From assembly GCF_000243715.2 (NCBI RefSeq), contig NZ_AHMO02000011.1, forward strand, positions 580,949-644,948: a DNA stretch of 64,000 nucleotides, written 5' to 3'. The stretch is from Leptospira broomii serovar Hurstbridge str. 5399 (GTDB lineage Bacteria > Spirochaetota > Leptospiria > Leptospirales > Leptospiraceae). Every line of letters begins with the position of its first letter. Position 1 is the stretch's first letter. The notes beneath the pieces are model-generated. The model was given only the letters and a program-made list of their open reading frames with translations. It did no database searches and had not been told where the DNA came from. The position numbers and the translations under genes were made by a program. Below are positions 54,022 through 63,148 of this stretch, in pieces.

Positions 54022-56991
54022 ATGCATTCCCGAAAGGAAAATTTTCTTACTTCGCGACCGATCACTATCGGAATGTTCTTCTTCGGATTAATCATATTCG
54101 GTTTTTTTTCATTCTTCAGAGTGCCGGTTTCCCTTTTCCCGACCTCCGCTTATCCAGGACTAACGATATCCGTCGAATTTCCCGGCGCCGATGTTGATAA
54201 TATCGAGGAAACAATAACTATCCCGATCGAAGAAGTGATCTCCGGCGTTGGCGGGATCGAGGATATATATTCCTATTCCGAAAGGGGAAAGACGGAAATA
54301 AACGTCGAATTCGCAAAAGACGTTAATCTTGAATTCAAAAGTCTTGAAATCAGAGAAAGAATAGATATCGTCGCCGGTCAATTCCCGAGGGAAGTTCATA
54401 AACCGTTTATTTATCGATACGATCCCGATCAACGTCCGGCGATGATCATCACGTTAGAGAGTGAGAAATACGATTTTATCGAATTACGAAGTATCGCCGA
54501 CCATGAAGTAAAAAGTTTTTTAGAGAATGTCGACGGAGTAAGTAAAATCGCAGTCTCCGGAGGGAAAGTCCGGGAGGTTTTAGTCTCCTGCGATATGCAA
54601 AAATTAAGGAGCTTCGGATTAGATCTTTTAGATATTCAAAGAGCGATTGAACAGAACAACAAGACGAATTCCGTCGCATCAGTCGATAAACAGGGAATGA
54701 CTTATAATTTGATTTTAGAAGGTCGGTATAAGGCATTAAGGATCCTACAGAAGCTACCCGTTTATTCTAGCGAAAGAGGAAAAAATATTTTCATTGAAGA
54801 TGTAGCCAAAGTCTCTTTTTCTTATCGCGAAGAAGAGAGCGGATCTAGGGTTAATGGGAAGGAGAATGTAAGCGTTTACGTCTATAAATCTTCATTAGGT
54901 AATATCCTTGAAATTTCGAAAGAGGTGAATAAGAAACTTAAAAATTTAAATATCGCGGGACTTCGTTTTAACTATATTTATGACCAGGCCGAAATGGTCA
55001 AAAAATCATATTTTAATTTAATAATATGCGGCCTTATCGGCCTTGCCGCCTTTCTCTTGCTGGTTTTTTTCAACGAAAAATACAAATATTTTCAGGTCCG
55101 GGCAACGCTCGTTTTTCAGATTTTTATCAATTTCTTCATATTCCAATTGATATTATTTATTTTAAAATTAGATTTTGATATTATAATATTCAGCTCCTTT
55201 CTTCTCGGGTTTTCGATCTGGAGCATTATTTGCTTTTTTTTACTGGAGAATATTCAATCTAAGGAAGGGAATTGGAGACTAAAGGATACACTACCGGAAT
55301 TCACGACTTTAGCGGTAACGATCCTAGCGCTATGCCTTCCCCTTTATATCCTGGACCAAGATACCGGCGAATCCTCGATGAGGCTGGGATTCTTTATCGT
55401 ACTTTATTTGGTATTATCCTACGTATCCTTTATCCCGCTTCGAAGTTTTTTCAATCAAATCCGATTCAAGTATTTTCAAGCTGCAACCTCGATGCCGATA
55501 TCCTCCCCAAGTCCAAGAGGGCGCTTTAGGCATATTCCCGGTTTATCGGCGAAATTATTTTTTACGCTATATGCTCTGGCGATTTTAGCCGGAATTTATC
55601 GTTTAGCGAAACTCGACAAGGAACTATTTTATTCCATAGAAAATCGAAGAATATTGGGATATATAGAACTTCCATCGGGAACAGGCTTCGAATATACGAA
55701 CGCTATCACTAAAAAAGCGGAAGAGAAAATCCTAAAAATTCCGGGAGTGGAAGAGGTAACCACGAAAATCGATTCTGGTCATTCATTTTTAATCATAACT
55801 TTAAATGAAAGTCAGGTAAGCAGCGACGATTTCATTCAGAAAATAAAACAAGAGATCGGTAATATGAGTCCTGCCTTTTGTTATTTCTCGCGAGAATCGG
55901 ATGCGGGTAAATTTAAAGAGATAGTCGTCGATGTACTCGGAGATGATAACGAAAAGCTGGATCAAATCGTTCGATCACTGGCGGAAAAAGCCGATAAATT
56001 GGACGGAATAGAGGAAGTAGTTCTTCGATACAAACCGCCGCGAGACGAGTTGCATGTAGTCTTGGATAAAAACAAAGCAGCAAGGGCTTCTTTAAGCAAT
56101 TTTGAAATCGGAAGCTTTTTAAAACTTGCGATACAAGGAGGTGTGGCAAGCAAATTTCTGGAGGAAAACCGAGAGATCGATATTCGTATCCGTTTTTCGG
56201 AGGAATTTAGAAATTCGGAATCAAGTCTGGAAAAATTTTTTATTAAGAATACCGAAGGAAAATTTACTCCGTTAACCGAGCTTTCGAAGCAAAAAGAATC
56301 TAAATCTCCGATTAAAATTTTCCGAAAAAATAAAAAAAGATCCCTCTCTTTCGCATTACGAACCGGAAACGTTTCCCATGCAAAAATTTTCTCGGAATTG
56401 CGAACGTTAGCGGGATCGAATCTGCCGGAGAATTATCATATAGAGATGGGGCGAAGCGTTAAAAAGACGATCGAAACCGAAAAAAGAATTTATAGCGTCA
56501 TTATATATGCATTTTTATTAATATATTTTATTTTGTCCTCGTATTTCGAATCCTTTAAGAGATCGATACTGGTCCTATTGGTTTTACTCTTCCCTTTTTC
56601 AGTCACCTTGTTCTTTTTGAGCTATTTATTCGGCTCCTTTACTCTACCGATGTATTTGGGTCTTTTACTTTTAGTAGCTTTGGTGTCTTTTCAAATTATC
56701 GTTCGATTTAGGATTAAGGATGCCAAATTTTCCGAGGGTCAATGGACGTCCTTTCTTCCGGCTCTCGTCCTTTTTATGCCCCAAATCTTATTCGCAAAAG
56801 AAGGAGGCCAATTTTTACGGGAATTTGAACTGACAATCGTCGCAGGATATCTAATATCCATTTTTTTGACACCTATAACTATAAGATATTTCGAACAGAA
56901 TTTTACTCTGAAAAAGGTGAAGTCTACTTTAGAAAAATCGGTTTATTCCCTTATCAAAACCCTGAAAAAAATCAGTTCTCGAAAAACGTAG
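54022..56991 (+). CDS. RND-family transporter, second subunit lacking proton-relay residues
   Basis: 989 residues, ordered as an RND protein (FLTSRPITIGMFFFGLIIFG; GADVDNIEETITIPIEEVIS). In TM4, where pumps have GxxxDD...EN, it reads LLGFSIWSIICFFLLENI (residues 394-411): the aspartates are Trp400 and Ser401. In TM10, where Lys/Asn sit, it has VALVSFQIIVRF. It should not translocate protons by itself and may form a hetero-trimer with the upstream RND protein, as in MdtB/MdtC. It is well preserved in length and reading frame, so it is not a decaying gene. Confidence 0.85.
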   Translation: MHSRKENFLTSRPITIGMFFFGLIIFGFFSFFRVPVSLFPTSAYPGLTISVEFPGADVDNIEETITIPIEEVISGVGGIEDIYSYSERGKTEINVEFAKDVNLEFKSLEIRERIDIVAGQFPREVHKPFIYRYDPDQRPAMIITLESEKYDFIELRSIADHEVKSFLENVDGVSKIAVSGGKVREVLVSCDMQKLRSFGLDLLDIQRAIEQNNKTNSVASVDKQGMTYNLILEGRYKALRILQKLPVYSSERGKNIFIEDVAKVSFSYREEESGSRVNGKENVSVYVYKSSLGNILEISKEVNKKLKNLNIAGLRFNYIYDQAEMVKKSYFNLIICGLIGLAAFLLLVFFNEKYKYFQVRATLVFQIFINFFIFQLILFILKLDFDIIIFSSFLLGFSIWSIICFFLLENIQSKEGNWRLKDTLPEFTTLAVTILALCLPLYILDQDTGESSMRLGFFIVLYLVLSYVSFIPLRSFFNQIRFKYFQAATSMPISSPSPRGRFRHIPGLSAKLFFTLYALAILAGIYRLAKLDKELFYSIENRRILGYIELPSGTGFEYTNAITKKAEEKILKIPGVEEVTTKIDSGHSFLIITLNESQVSSDDFIQKIKQEIGNMSPAFCYFSRESDAGKFKEIVVDVLGDDNEKLDQIVRSLAEKADKLDGIEEVVLRYKPPRDELHVVLDKNKAARASLSNFEIGSFLKLAIQGGVASKFLEENREIDIRIRFSEEFRNSESSLEKFFIKNTEGKFTPLTELSKQKESKSPIKIFRKNKKRSLSFALRTGNVSHAKIFSELRTLAGSNLPENYHIEMGRSVKKTIETEKRIYSVIIYAFLLIYFILSSYFESFKRSILVLLVLLFPFSVTLFFLSYLFGSFTLPMYLGLLLLVALVSFQIIVRFRIKDAKFSEGQWTSFLPALVLFMPQILFAKEGGQFLREFELTIVAGYLISIFLTPITIRYFEQNFTLKKVKSTLEKSVYSLIKTLKKISSRKT

Positions 56992-57148
56992 TTTGCGCTA
57001 GGGGTTCGTTCTTCCCAAAATCATAGAATCAAGATTAGCTCATAGAACAAGGCTGTTATTGCGGACTATTATCCGACAAACCGAGCGTCGAATAAAATCC
57101 ATTGGTTTCCTCAGCGCGTTTCAGGATTTTTAGCCAGAATGGAGACGC

Positions 57149-57598
57149 TTATTTTTTAAGCCGCAAATCCGCTTTTGAGGCGGGCTTCTTCGGATTCTTT
57201 TTGGCATCCGCTAGTTTCGTAAATAGATCCTGAAACGGCTTCAGTTCTTTATCTTTCAACTGTGCGAGATCGTAGACGATTTCGTATAATTTCGGTCTAG
57301 CCTTCAGGCTATTTAAAAAGAGAAGATCCGAATTTGATAAATCGAATTCCTCCTGTTTTGTGGCGATCGGTTCCCCTTTATTTTCCAAGATATATTTCTT
57401 AGAAATTCCGAATCTCTGCATGAGTAGGTCGAGCCTCGCAGGCGGTATTTCCCGATTCCCTTTTTTGTACATGGATAGAGCTGCCTCGGTTATCCCCATT
57501 ACTTTGGCCGCCATCTTTGGTTTTATCTTTAACAAATCTAGGGCGTGATCAAGACGCCCTCCTTCAGTTTCAGTTGTTGTAATATTTTTTTTTGGCAT
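57149..57598 (-). CDS. XRE-family helix-turn-helix regulator
   Basis: 149 residues. The N-terminal XRE domain (RLDHALDLLKIKPKMAAKVM, ITEAALSMYKKGNREIPPAR, MQRFGISKKYIL) should bind DNA as a dimer; the rest is helical (DLLFLNSLKARPKLYEIVYD) with a lysine-rich tail. An inverted repeat with 7-base arms lies 20 bases before the start. No phage or toxin gene is next to it, so its targets are unknown; the divergent gene at 58184 is a candidate. Confidence 0.85.
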   Translation of the reverse strand: MPKKNITTTETEGGRLDHALDLLKIKPKMAAKVMGITEAALSMYKKGNREIPPARLDLLMQRFGISKKYILENKGEPIATKQEEFDLSNSDLLFLNSLKARPKLYEIVYDLAQLKDKELKPFQDLFTKLADAKKNPKKPASKADLRLKK

Positions 57599-58183
57599 GC
57601 TTTTAAAAGAATCGATTTAATTAACTAGGTTAATTTATGTTGTCCTACGTTCTTACGACTTGTTTACTCTGCTGGAATCGTAAGGGTAGGCAAGTTTAAA
57701 AAGGATATAAAATTATCCATTTGGTATAACTCTCTTTCCTCTTAGATAGCAAACTCGATTAATTTCTGAGGTTAAAAATTTACGGAAAACATCTCTTTGG
57801 CGGAGAAAATCGATTAGAGAGTATCTAGACAATGAATTCCCGGGTTCGTCAAAAACGTTCGATATGTTTGTAGATTCGTCTCCAAACAAAAAAGAGAAAG
57901 AAGCCGAAGCGAACTATTCAAAGATAAGGCCAAATTCTTAAAAATAGGGATTTACCATCCATGAATAAAATTGAATTTAGTAGTGGATTCATAGAATCGT
58001 ACAAAATCCTAAATCGGGATCCGAATTTGCGATGAGAAGGAAAGAATTGAAAGATGGATCGACTCTGATCAGTGTCTATTTTGGGAATAGGAAGCATTTC
58101 TTTCCGAAGCTGAAAAATTCCTTTGGACAATTTTCATCAGTCCGGGCTTCCTGTTTTTACGGTAAGACCTTCGAGTTTAGATC
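57599..58183. other. 585-base gap between divergent genes
   Basis: Holds the XRE operator-like repeat and presumably the promoter of the plus-strand operon at 58184. A minus-strand frame at 57918-58130 has no support. Confidence 0.4.
57619..57635. promoter_or_regulatory. Operator-like inverted repeat before the XRE gene
   Basis: AATTAAC and GTTAATT arms with a TAG centre, 20 bases upstream of the XRE start codon, where a repressor would block ribosome or polymerase access. A second, looser repeat (CTTACGA ... TCGTAAG) is at 57652-57684. Confidence 0.5.
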
Positions 58184-58693
58184 ATGAAAAAATCGGATCC
58201 AATTGCAAACTCCCAAAAGGGGAAGCCTCCCACGAAGTCCAAAAAAAGCCTTCTTCTCCCTGAACAAGTCGATTTGAAGGATACGGTTGGTCAGCAAGAA
58301 ATTTCCAAGTTTCCCGAGCCGCCGGTACCGGTCTGCAATCTAAAAATAGGCTCCATGGACTTTTGGAGCTACGTTCTAAAGGACTTCCATCCGGAGATTG
58401 AAAAGCATCAGATCTACGTTCGTCACTTACGGGATTGCACTATGTGTTGTCAGATAGTAGACGAATATCTTGAAACGCATCCCGAATCCCGAGTCATATT
58501 CTCCAAGAAAAATCTTTTGGGAGATCCAAATCCGAGCGGTTTCGTATTCGAAGAGCAAGGGATCAAATTTTATAAAGCCATTTCCTTTTTTATCCGTAAG
58601 AGGAAATCCGTCTTATTTCTTTATTATCTGATCGTCATCGGGCCTTTGGCGATCGGGGCAATCGCGCTTTTAAGATCCTGGTTTTATAAATAA
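58184..58693 (+). CDS. Anti-sigma-like HxxxCxxC protein with a C-terminal membrane helix
   Basis: 169 residues. The centre (VRHLRDCTMCCQIVDEYLET) has the spacing HxxxCxxC of zinc-binding anti-sigma domains, and the C-terminus has one membrane helix (LFLYYLIVIGPLAIGAIALL). The cytosolic N-terminus is proline/lysine-rich. No sigma-factor gene is next to it. It is followed without gap by a TPR lipoprotein gene. A regulatory role is inferred; other zinc-ribbon-type membrane proteins cannot be excluded. Confidence 0.65.
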   Translation: MKKSDPIANSQKGKPPTKSKKSLLLPEQVDLKDTVGQQEISKFPEPPVPVCNLKIGSMDFWSYVLKDFHPEIEKHQIYVRHLRDCTMCCQIVDEYLETHPESRVIFSKKNLLGDPNPSGFVFEEQGIKFYKAISFFIRKRKSVLFLYYLIVIGPLAIGAIALLRSWFYK

Positions 58694-59365
58694 ATGAGAA
58701 CATCCCTTTTGTATCAAGATAGTTCCATGAAAACCACTCCAATGCCTGCGAGCGGGCGGAAACTCCGCCTAGTTGTACTTTTATCCTTGGGCTTTTTCCT
58801 GAATACCGTAGGTTGCGGTGAAATGAGTTCGGAAGAAAAAAAGAAAACGTACATCTCCGCCATCGAATCTTATAAATCGAACCGAATCCAAGATGCAAAG
58901 CAAGCGTTAGAACGAATCTACAAAGACGATCCTAATTTTCTGGATACTGCTTTTCATTTAGGGAAAATCTATTATTACGAAAAGGACTTTCAGAATTCGG
59001 AAAAAATTCTGGAAGAAGCTTTCGAATCCAACCCTAAAAATTTTAACGTTTGGTCCACTCTTTTGAGATGCAAATACGCGACGGCGAAGGATATTCAGAG
59101 CAGGGAAAAACTTCTGCTTTCAGTAGAAGAATTTCTACGTTCGGATTCGGAAAATTTAGACGTTCTTTTTATTCAAGGTAGATTATTCGAAGATCTTAGA
59201 CGGCCGGATCGGGCGATCATGTCGTATAATCAAATGCGTCTGGTTGGGAGAAAAACTGCCTTGGCTTACGCTCGACTCTCCGCAATCTATTCGAAAGACA
59301 AAAAGAAATCGGAAGCGTTCAAGCGAAAGGTCGATTTATTTTCCAACGAATCTATAGAGGATTAG
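58694..59365 (+). CDS. TPR-repeat lipoprotein
   Basis: 223 residues; the ATG follows the previous stop directly, with ATG 58727 as an alternative that keeps the lipoprotein signal (LVVLLSLGFFLNTVGC). TPR units run from about residue 50: KKTYISAIESYKSNRIQDAK, DTAFHLGKIYYYEKDFQNSE, DVLFIQGRLFEDLRRPDRAI. A lipid-anchored scaffold for protein contacts. Its co-transcribed neighbours are the HxxxCxxC protein upstream and a membrane protein three bases downstream. Confidence 0.75.
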   Translation: MRTSLLYQDSSMKTTPMPASGRKLRLVVLLSLGFFLNTVGCGEMSSEEKKKTYISAIESYKSNRIQDAKQALERIYKDDPNFLDTAFHLGKIYYYEKDFQNSEKILEEAFESNPKNFNVWSTLLRCKYATAKDIQSREKLLLSVEEFLRSDSENLDVLFIQGRLFEDLRRPDRAIMSYNQMRLVGRKTALAYARLSAIYSKDKKKSEAFKRKVDLFSNESIED

Positions 59366-59368
59366 AAT

Positions 59369-60031
59369 TTGAAATTTTTAAAGATTTATTCCGAAGCGTT
59401 TCAAGAGAATTGGAGATACTCGATCCGTCCCGAAACGATCCTGGAGATCAGTCCCGCGACATTTTTACTTCACACTCTGAGAATCCAAGGCTTGTATTTC
59501 GGGACGTACGTAGTATTTAATATGCTCGTTTCGTTCGCCAATTGGAAGAAGGTTCAGTCGTTTTCGTCCGTTATGCGCACCTATTATAATGAGGGAAAAA
59601 TCTCGTTTTCGATGTTTTTGTTCAATGTTTTTCCCTGGAATCTTTTTACTCTTGTTTTTTCTTTTCTTCTTGCAATGCTCATTGCCGGAAGCTTGAGTCA
59701 TCTCTTTCTTTGGTTGCTCGGAGAAGAAAGGAAATCGTATTTCAGGATCCTAGGGATTACGGCATTCAGTAATTTTTATATTCTTCTTTCCTTTTTTCCG
59801 ATCCTTCTACTGTTCAATATTGCTCCGGGTAGCTTTAGGCAGGATACGTTTAAGCTAGTTTTTTTTCTAAGTTTGAACGGAATCTTTTTATTGGCCGGGT
59901 TTCTCCTTCAAGCGATTCTATTTGTGAGAGGGCTAAAATCCTGCTTCGGTTTAAATACAGGGAAGGCCGTCTTAACCTGGTCCTTCCCACTTGTATTATT
60001 CGCTTTCTTGATTACTATTTCCTTGAAGTAA
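59369..60031 (+). CDS. Yip1-like multi-pass membrane protein
   Basis: 220 residues starting with TTG. About five membrane helices (LYFGTYVVFNMLVSF, LFTLVFSFLLAMLIAG, ILLSFFPILLLFN, LVFFLSLNGIFLLAGFLL, SFPLVLFAFLITI), as in the Yip1-domain family of bacterial membrane proteins. No enzymatic motif. Third gene of the unit with the HxxxCxxC protein and TPR lipoprotein. Function unknown. Confidence 0.7.
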   Translation: MKFLKIYSEAFQENWRYSIRPETILEISPATFLLHTLRIQGLYFGTYVVFNMLVSFANWKKVQSFSSVMRTYYNEGKISFSMFLFNVFPWNLFTLVFSFLLAMLIAGSLSHLFLWLLGEERKSYFRILGITAFSNFYILLSFFPILLLFNIAPGSFRQDTFKLVFFLSLNGIFLLAGFLLQAILFVRGLKSCFGLNTGKAVLTWSFPLVLFAFLITISLK

Positions 60032-60105
60032 TGCAAAAGAGCAGATTAACGACCCATCTAGGCCACTCCAGCGTGGATCAGAGAATCCTTGTCTTGTCGA
60101 AAATT

Positions 60106-60933
60106 CTAATTCGAAGTCGGTTCGATAGGAGTCTGAGCCAGCTTACTGGACCATTTCGCCGGGATTTTGATTTTTTGCGGGGCAATGCAACGAACTCCTC
60201 CACCTATATTATTGGTATACATAGTGCAGCCCGTCGTCTCAAATTCTTTGGGGAGATACGATAAGGCGGAATCTACTGTTTCAAAATAGATGACCGTGAT
60301 TTCCGGATTGCTCTTGAATAGATTCAAAACATAAGCAACTGGCGATTCCAGAAATCCGCTCTTTGCCTTATAGTAAGCCGGAAGTTTTTCCTGCGGTTCG
60401 ATTTTCGATCGATGAAAATAATAAGCGGCGGCCCGAATCGATGCCGCTTCCATGAGGACACGAGGATAAGCCGACGTAGGAAATTGCTGGTTGGAAGCCA
60501 CACTAAATCGATCTTCCATCGTTTCTCCCGAGGATAATTTATAAAAAATTCTAAATTCTGCAAAAGCGGCCATGTCATCGGCCACGAGTAAATTTACGGG
60601 TTGGATGGTGATAGACCGGGACTCGGATGGTGCTGTTTGAAGTTGGATTCCGGTCTCCTTTCGAAAGATTCCAACGAACGGTTTTAGAAGAAAATTCGGC
60701 GATTCTTTAATCGGAATCCATTGAGGGATTTTCACCGTTTCAAAGGCACTGGTTCCGAATGGGTAAAAAATTTGCGGCTTAAATGTCTCATCGATTTTGA
60801 GAGCGACGCTTATTTTTTCCTCGGCAAGATGCATTTCTTTGGCGCTCGGATTTGCGGCAGTACAGGAGGAAATTTGAATGCAAGATGAAACGACCAATAG
60901 TAGAGTCACGCTATGTATGATTCTTTTTTTCAT
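60106..60933 (-). CDS. Lipoprotein of unknown function
   Basis: 275 residues; lipoprotein signal (VTLLLVVSSCIQISSC). The mature part is mixed alpha/beta without a recognised domain, with an alanine-rich helix (YPRVLMEAASIRAAAYYF) and a C-terminal KSNPEITVIYFETVDSALSY segment. Stands alone between the Yip1-like gene and the gap before the transposase. Confidence 0.65.
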   Translation of the reverse strand: MKKRIIHSVTLLLVVSSCIQISSCTAANPSAKEMHLAEEKISVALKIDETFKPQIFYPFGTSAFETVKIPQWIPIKESPNFLLKPFVGIFRKETGIQLQTAPSESRSITIQPVNLLVADDMAAFAEFRIFYKLSSGETMEDRFSVASNQQFPTSAYPRVLMEAASIRAAAYYFHRSKIEPQEKLPAYYKAKSGFLESPVAYVLNLFKSNPEITVIYFETVDSALSYLPKEFETTGCTMYTNNIGGGVRCIAPQKIKIPAKWSSKLAQTPIEPTSN

Positions 60934-61674
60934 AAAAATCTTGGAGTCAGGTAGGTTTTAGAGGCTCCAAGGAAAGTATGGCGGCAACTTACTGCGATAC
61001 GCAATCATTTATTTTTCCCTTTCATGAGGCTCATTGAGGAAAGAATAGGCTCGATTAAAGCTCCCTCTGCTCGGCCGTAATCGAAACGAGTTATGTGTGT
61101 GCGATTAGAAAGTCCAAGATGTCATGAAAACGACGGAGCAGCCCTCCCCCCGTCGGGATAAATATCTCAAATCAGAGTCAAACGGCAGAAATAGCGATTT
61201 TATGGAGAAATTAGGGTTATAAAATTTTAATTATTTATAATATTTAACGTATCGAATATTCCGAACATTTAGTAATTTAAAGAAAGGCGTTCCTAAGCAA
61301 TCTAAAATTTCGACCAAACGATTTTCAAGAAAAAGGGAAGCACCATAGAGGCCAAACAAGATAAAAATCACCTAAAAGTAATCCAAGCGAATTTAGACTT
61401 AATTAAGGAAAAAAAAATTCTCGAACCTTTCGCCGAGGGCAATCGGCATTGATTAAATAGGTGCGGCTCATCAGACTCTTAAAAATTAATTTCATTCTAT
61501 TTTCTCTCGCTTGAGTTATTCGTTTTCTTTAGCAAAATCGGGTCACATAACAAAAAATTCAGACTACCCATCAATCTCTTTCGAAAATGGCATCAAAGTC
61601 CGTATCATTTTTTATAATTTTATAATGTACAAAAACTCAAGTCGGCCGATGATTTTTCCGATCTTGATTTCTAC
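60934..61674. other. 741-base gap before the transposase gene
   Basis: No gene seen. Two TATAAT boxes (61613-61618, 61621-61626) lie 50 bases before the transposase start. A 14-base sequence AAATTAATTTCATT at 61483-61496 recurs at 63020-63033 beyond the transposase gene. It may be the left side of a mobile element, but no inverted ends were found. Confidence 0.4.
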
Positions 61675-63021
61675 ATGAAGCGTAAGACGATCAGAAACAG
61701 ATATCATTCCGACTTCAAGCTGGCCGTATTTCTCGGAATTACAGATTATGAAATCATCGATTCTTTACCGAAGTCCACTATTCACTCATTTAGAAACTTA
61801 AGCCCTAACGAATTCCGGAGTTTGATCGGACATAGTTATTCCGACTCACAATTCTTCGATCCGGAATATCTTATGCTATTAAAGAAAATCGCGAACGCAA
61901 AGACATTTATACGAATTCTGAAAGCTGCATTGAGAGCCAAGAAATGTCTGCTTTCAATTCAAAGATTCCCGCAGAGGATCGCGTATGATCTCCAAACTAA
62001 AGAACGAATCATACGTACTATCGAAAAAATTCGAGACACTATCGGATTCGAAAAATCCCTACGGTATTTCAATATTTCTAAAGCAGCTTATTATCTCTGG
62101 TTATTCGAATTCAGATCGCAATGCGATGCCGCAGTCTCGAATCTCTGCCTAAGAAGATTTCCCTTACAAATCTCGAATTCGGAAATCGAGGCTTTAAAGC
62201 GTCTCGTATACGAAAAAATCCAGCTCGGGTGGCCGTTTTCGGTAATTTGGGGGTATGGCGTTAGACATAGAATCATACGGTTTTCTAAATCCACTTTTAT
62301 GAGATACGTACGTGCCCTTGGACTTTATTTACTTCAGAGCAAATTCAAAAAAATCAGAAAAACCGGTTTCTTAACGTCAGAGCCTAATCAAGTCTGGCAC
62401 GCTGATATTACTATTTATACGACGAAGGACAATGTAAAAGCATATATATACTTCTTAGTCGATAATTTCTCCAAATTCATTTTAGGTTGCGAAGTCAAGC
62501 AATACGTATCAAGCCGAGTCTGCACGGAAATGATTCAAGAAGCTTATCGCAGATTCGGTTCAAAAATTTCGAAAGTGACGATACCGGATCTATTCCCGCT
62601 TTTGAATTTGAATCTCTCGAAAGAAACCAATTATATCAATCTGATGGTTGATGGAGGGCCGGAAAACAAAGGAGATGTTGACCGACTTATTTCCGGCGAT
62701 AAACTTCCAATCAATAAAATCATAGCCCAGAAAGATGTCTCCTTCTCAAACAGCCAAATCGAAGCTCTAAATAAAATTCTAAAATACCAATTCCTGCATA
62801 AACAAGACATTCCGAATATTCAAACCTTGCAAAAAATGATATACTCCTGGATTCCGATTTATAATTCCCAAAGACCAAATCGATCCGGAAAATATCTTTT
62901 GACGCCAGAGGAAGTATATAACGGGAAAAAAGTCGACCACTTAGGCGTAGAACAAAACTTCATCGACGCAAGAAGAGCAAGAATTCTCCAAAATCAAAAA
63001 GCTTCCTGCGGAGCCTGTTAA
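61675..63021 (+). mobile_element. DDE transposase/integrase-core gene
   Basis: 448 residues. An N-terminal part (about 1-200) rich in helices should bind the element ends; residues 235-370 form an RNase-H-like integrase core with the catalytic triad Asp244 (VWHADIT), Asp326 (LMVDGGPEN) and Glu363 (SQIEALNKILK). The spacing between the last two, DD(36)E, fits the IS3/IS481 supergroup. The tail has the usual YNSQRPNRSGKYLLTPEEVY motif. The gene is intact. No terminal inverted repeats were found by eye, so element borders are not given. Confidence 0.85.
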
Positions 63022-63148
63022 ATTAATTTCATTTTCAGCTGATCGAATCGCTCTGCACCAATCTTCGATCCAAACTTCCGCCGTAGTATCCTCACCCAAT
63101 CAATTTCTAAAATGTTCAGATTACTGGACGGATTTGTTTAATTTCCTC

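Noticed and set aside
54022..56991. Second RND gene as a pseudogene
   Set aside because: Although the relay residues are missing, the frame is intact over 989 codons and the porter domains are complete, so it is kept as a working gene.
60031..60264. 77-codon plus-strand frame at the end of the Yip1-like gene
   Set aside because: Antisense to the lipoprotein gene at 60106 and not protein-like.
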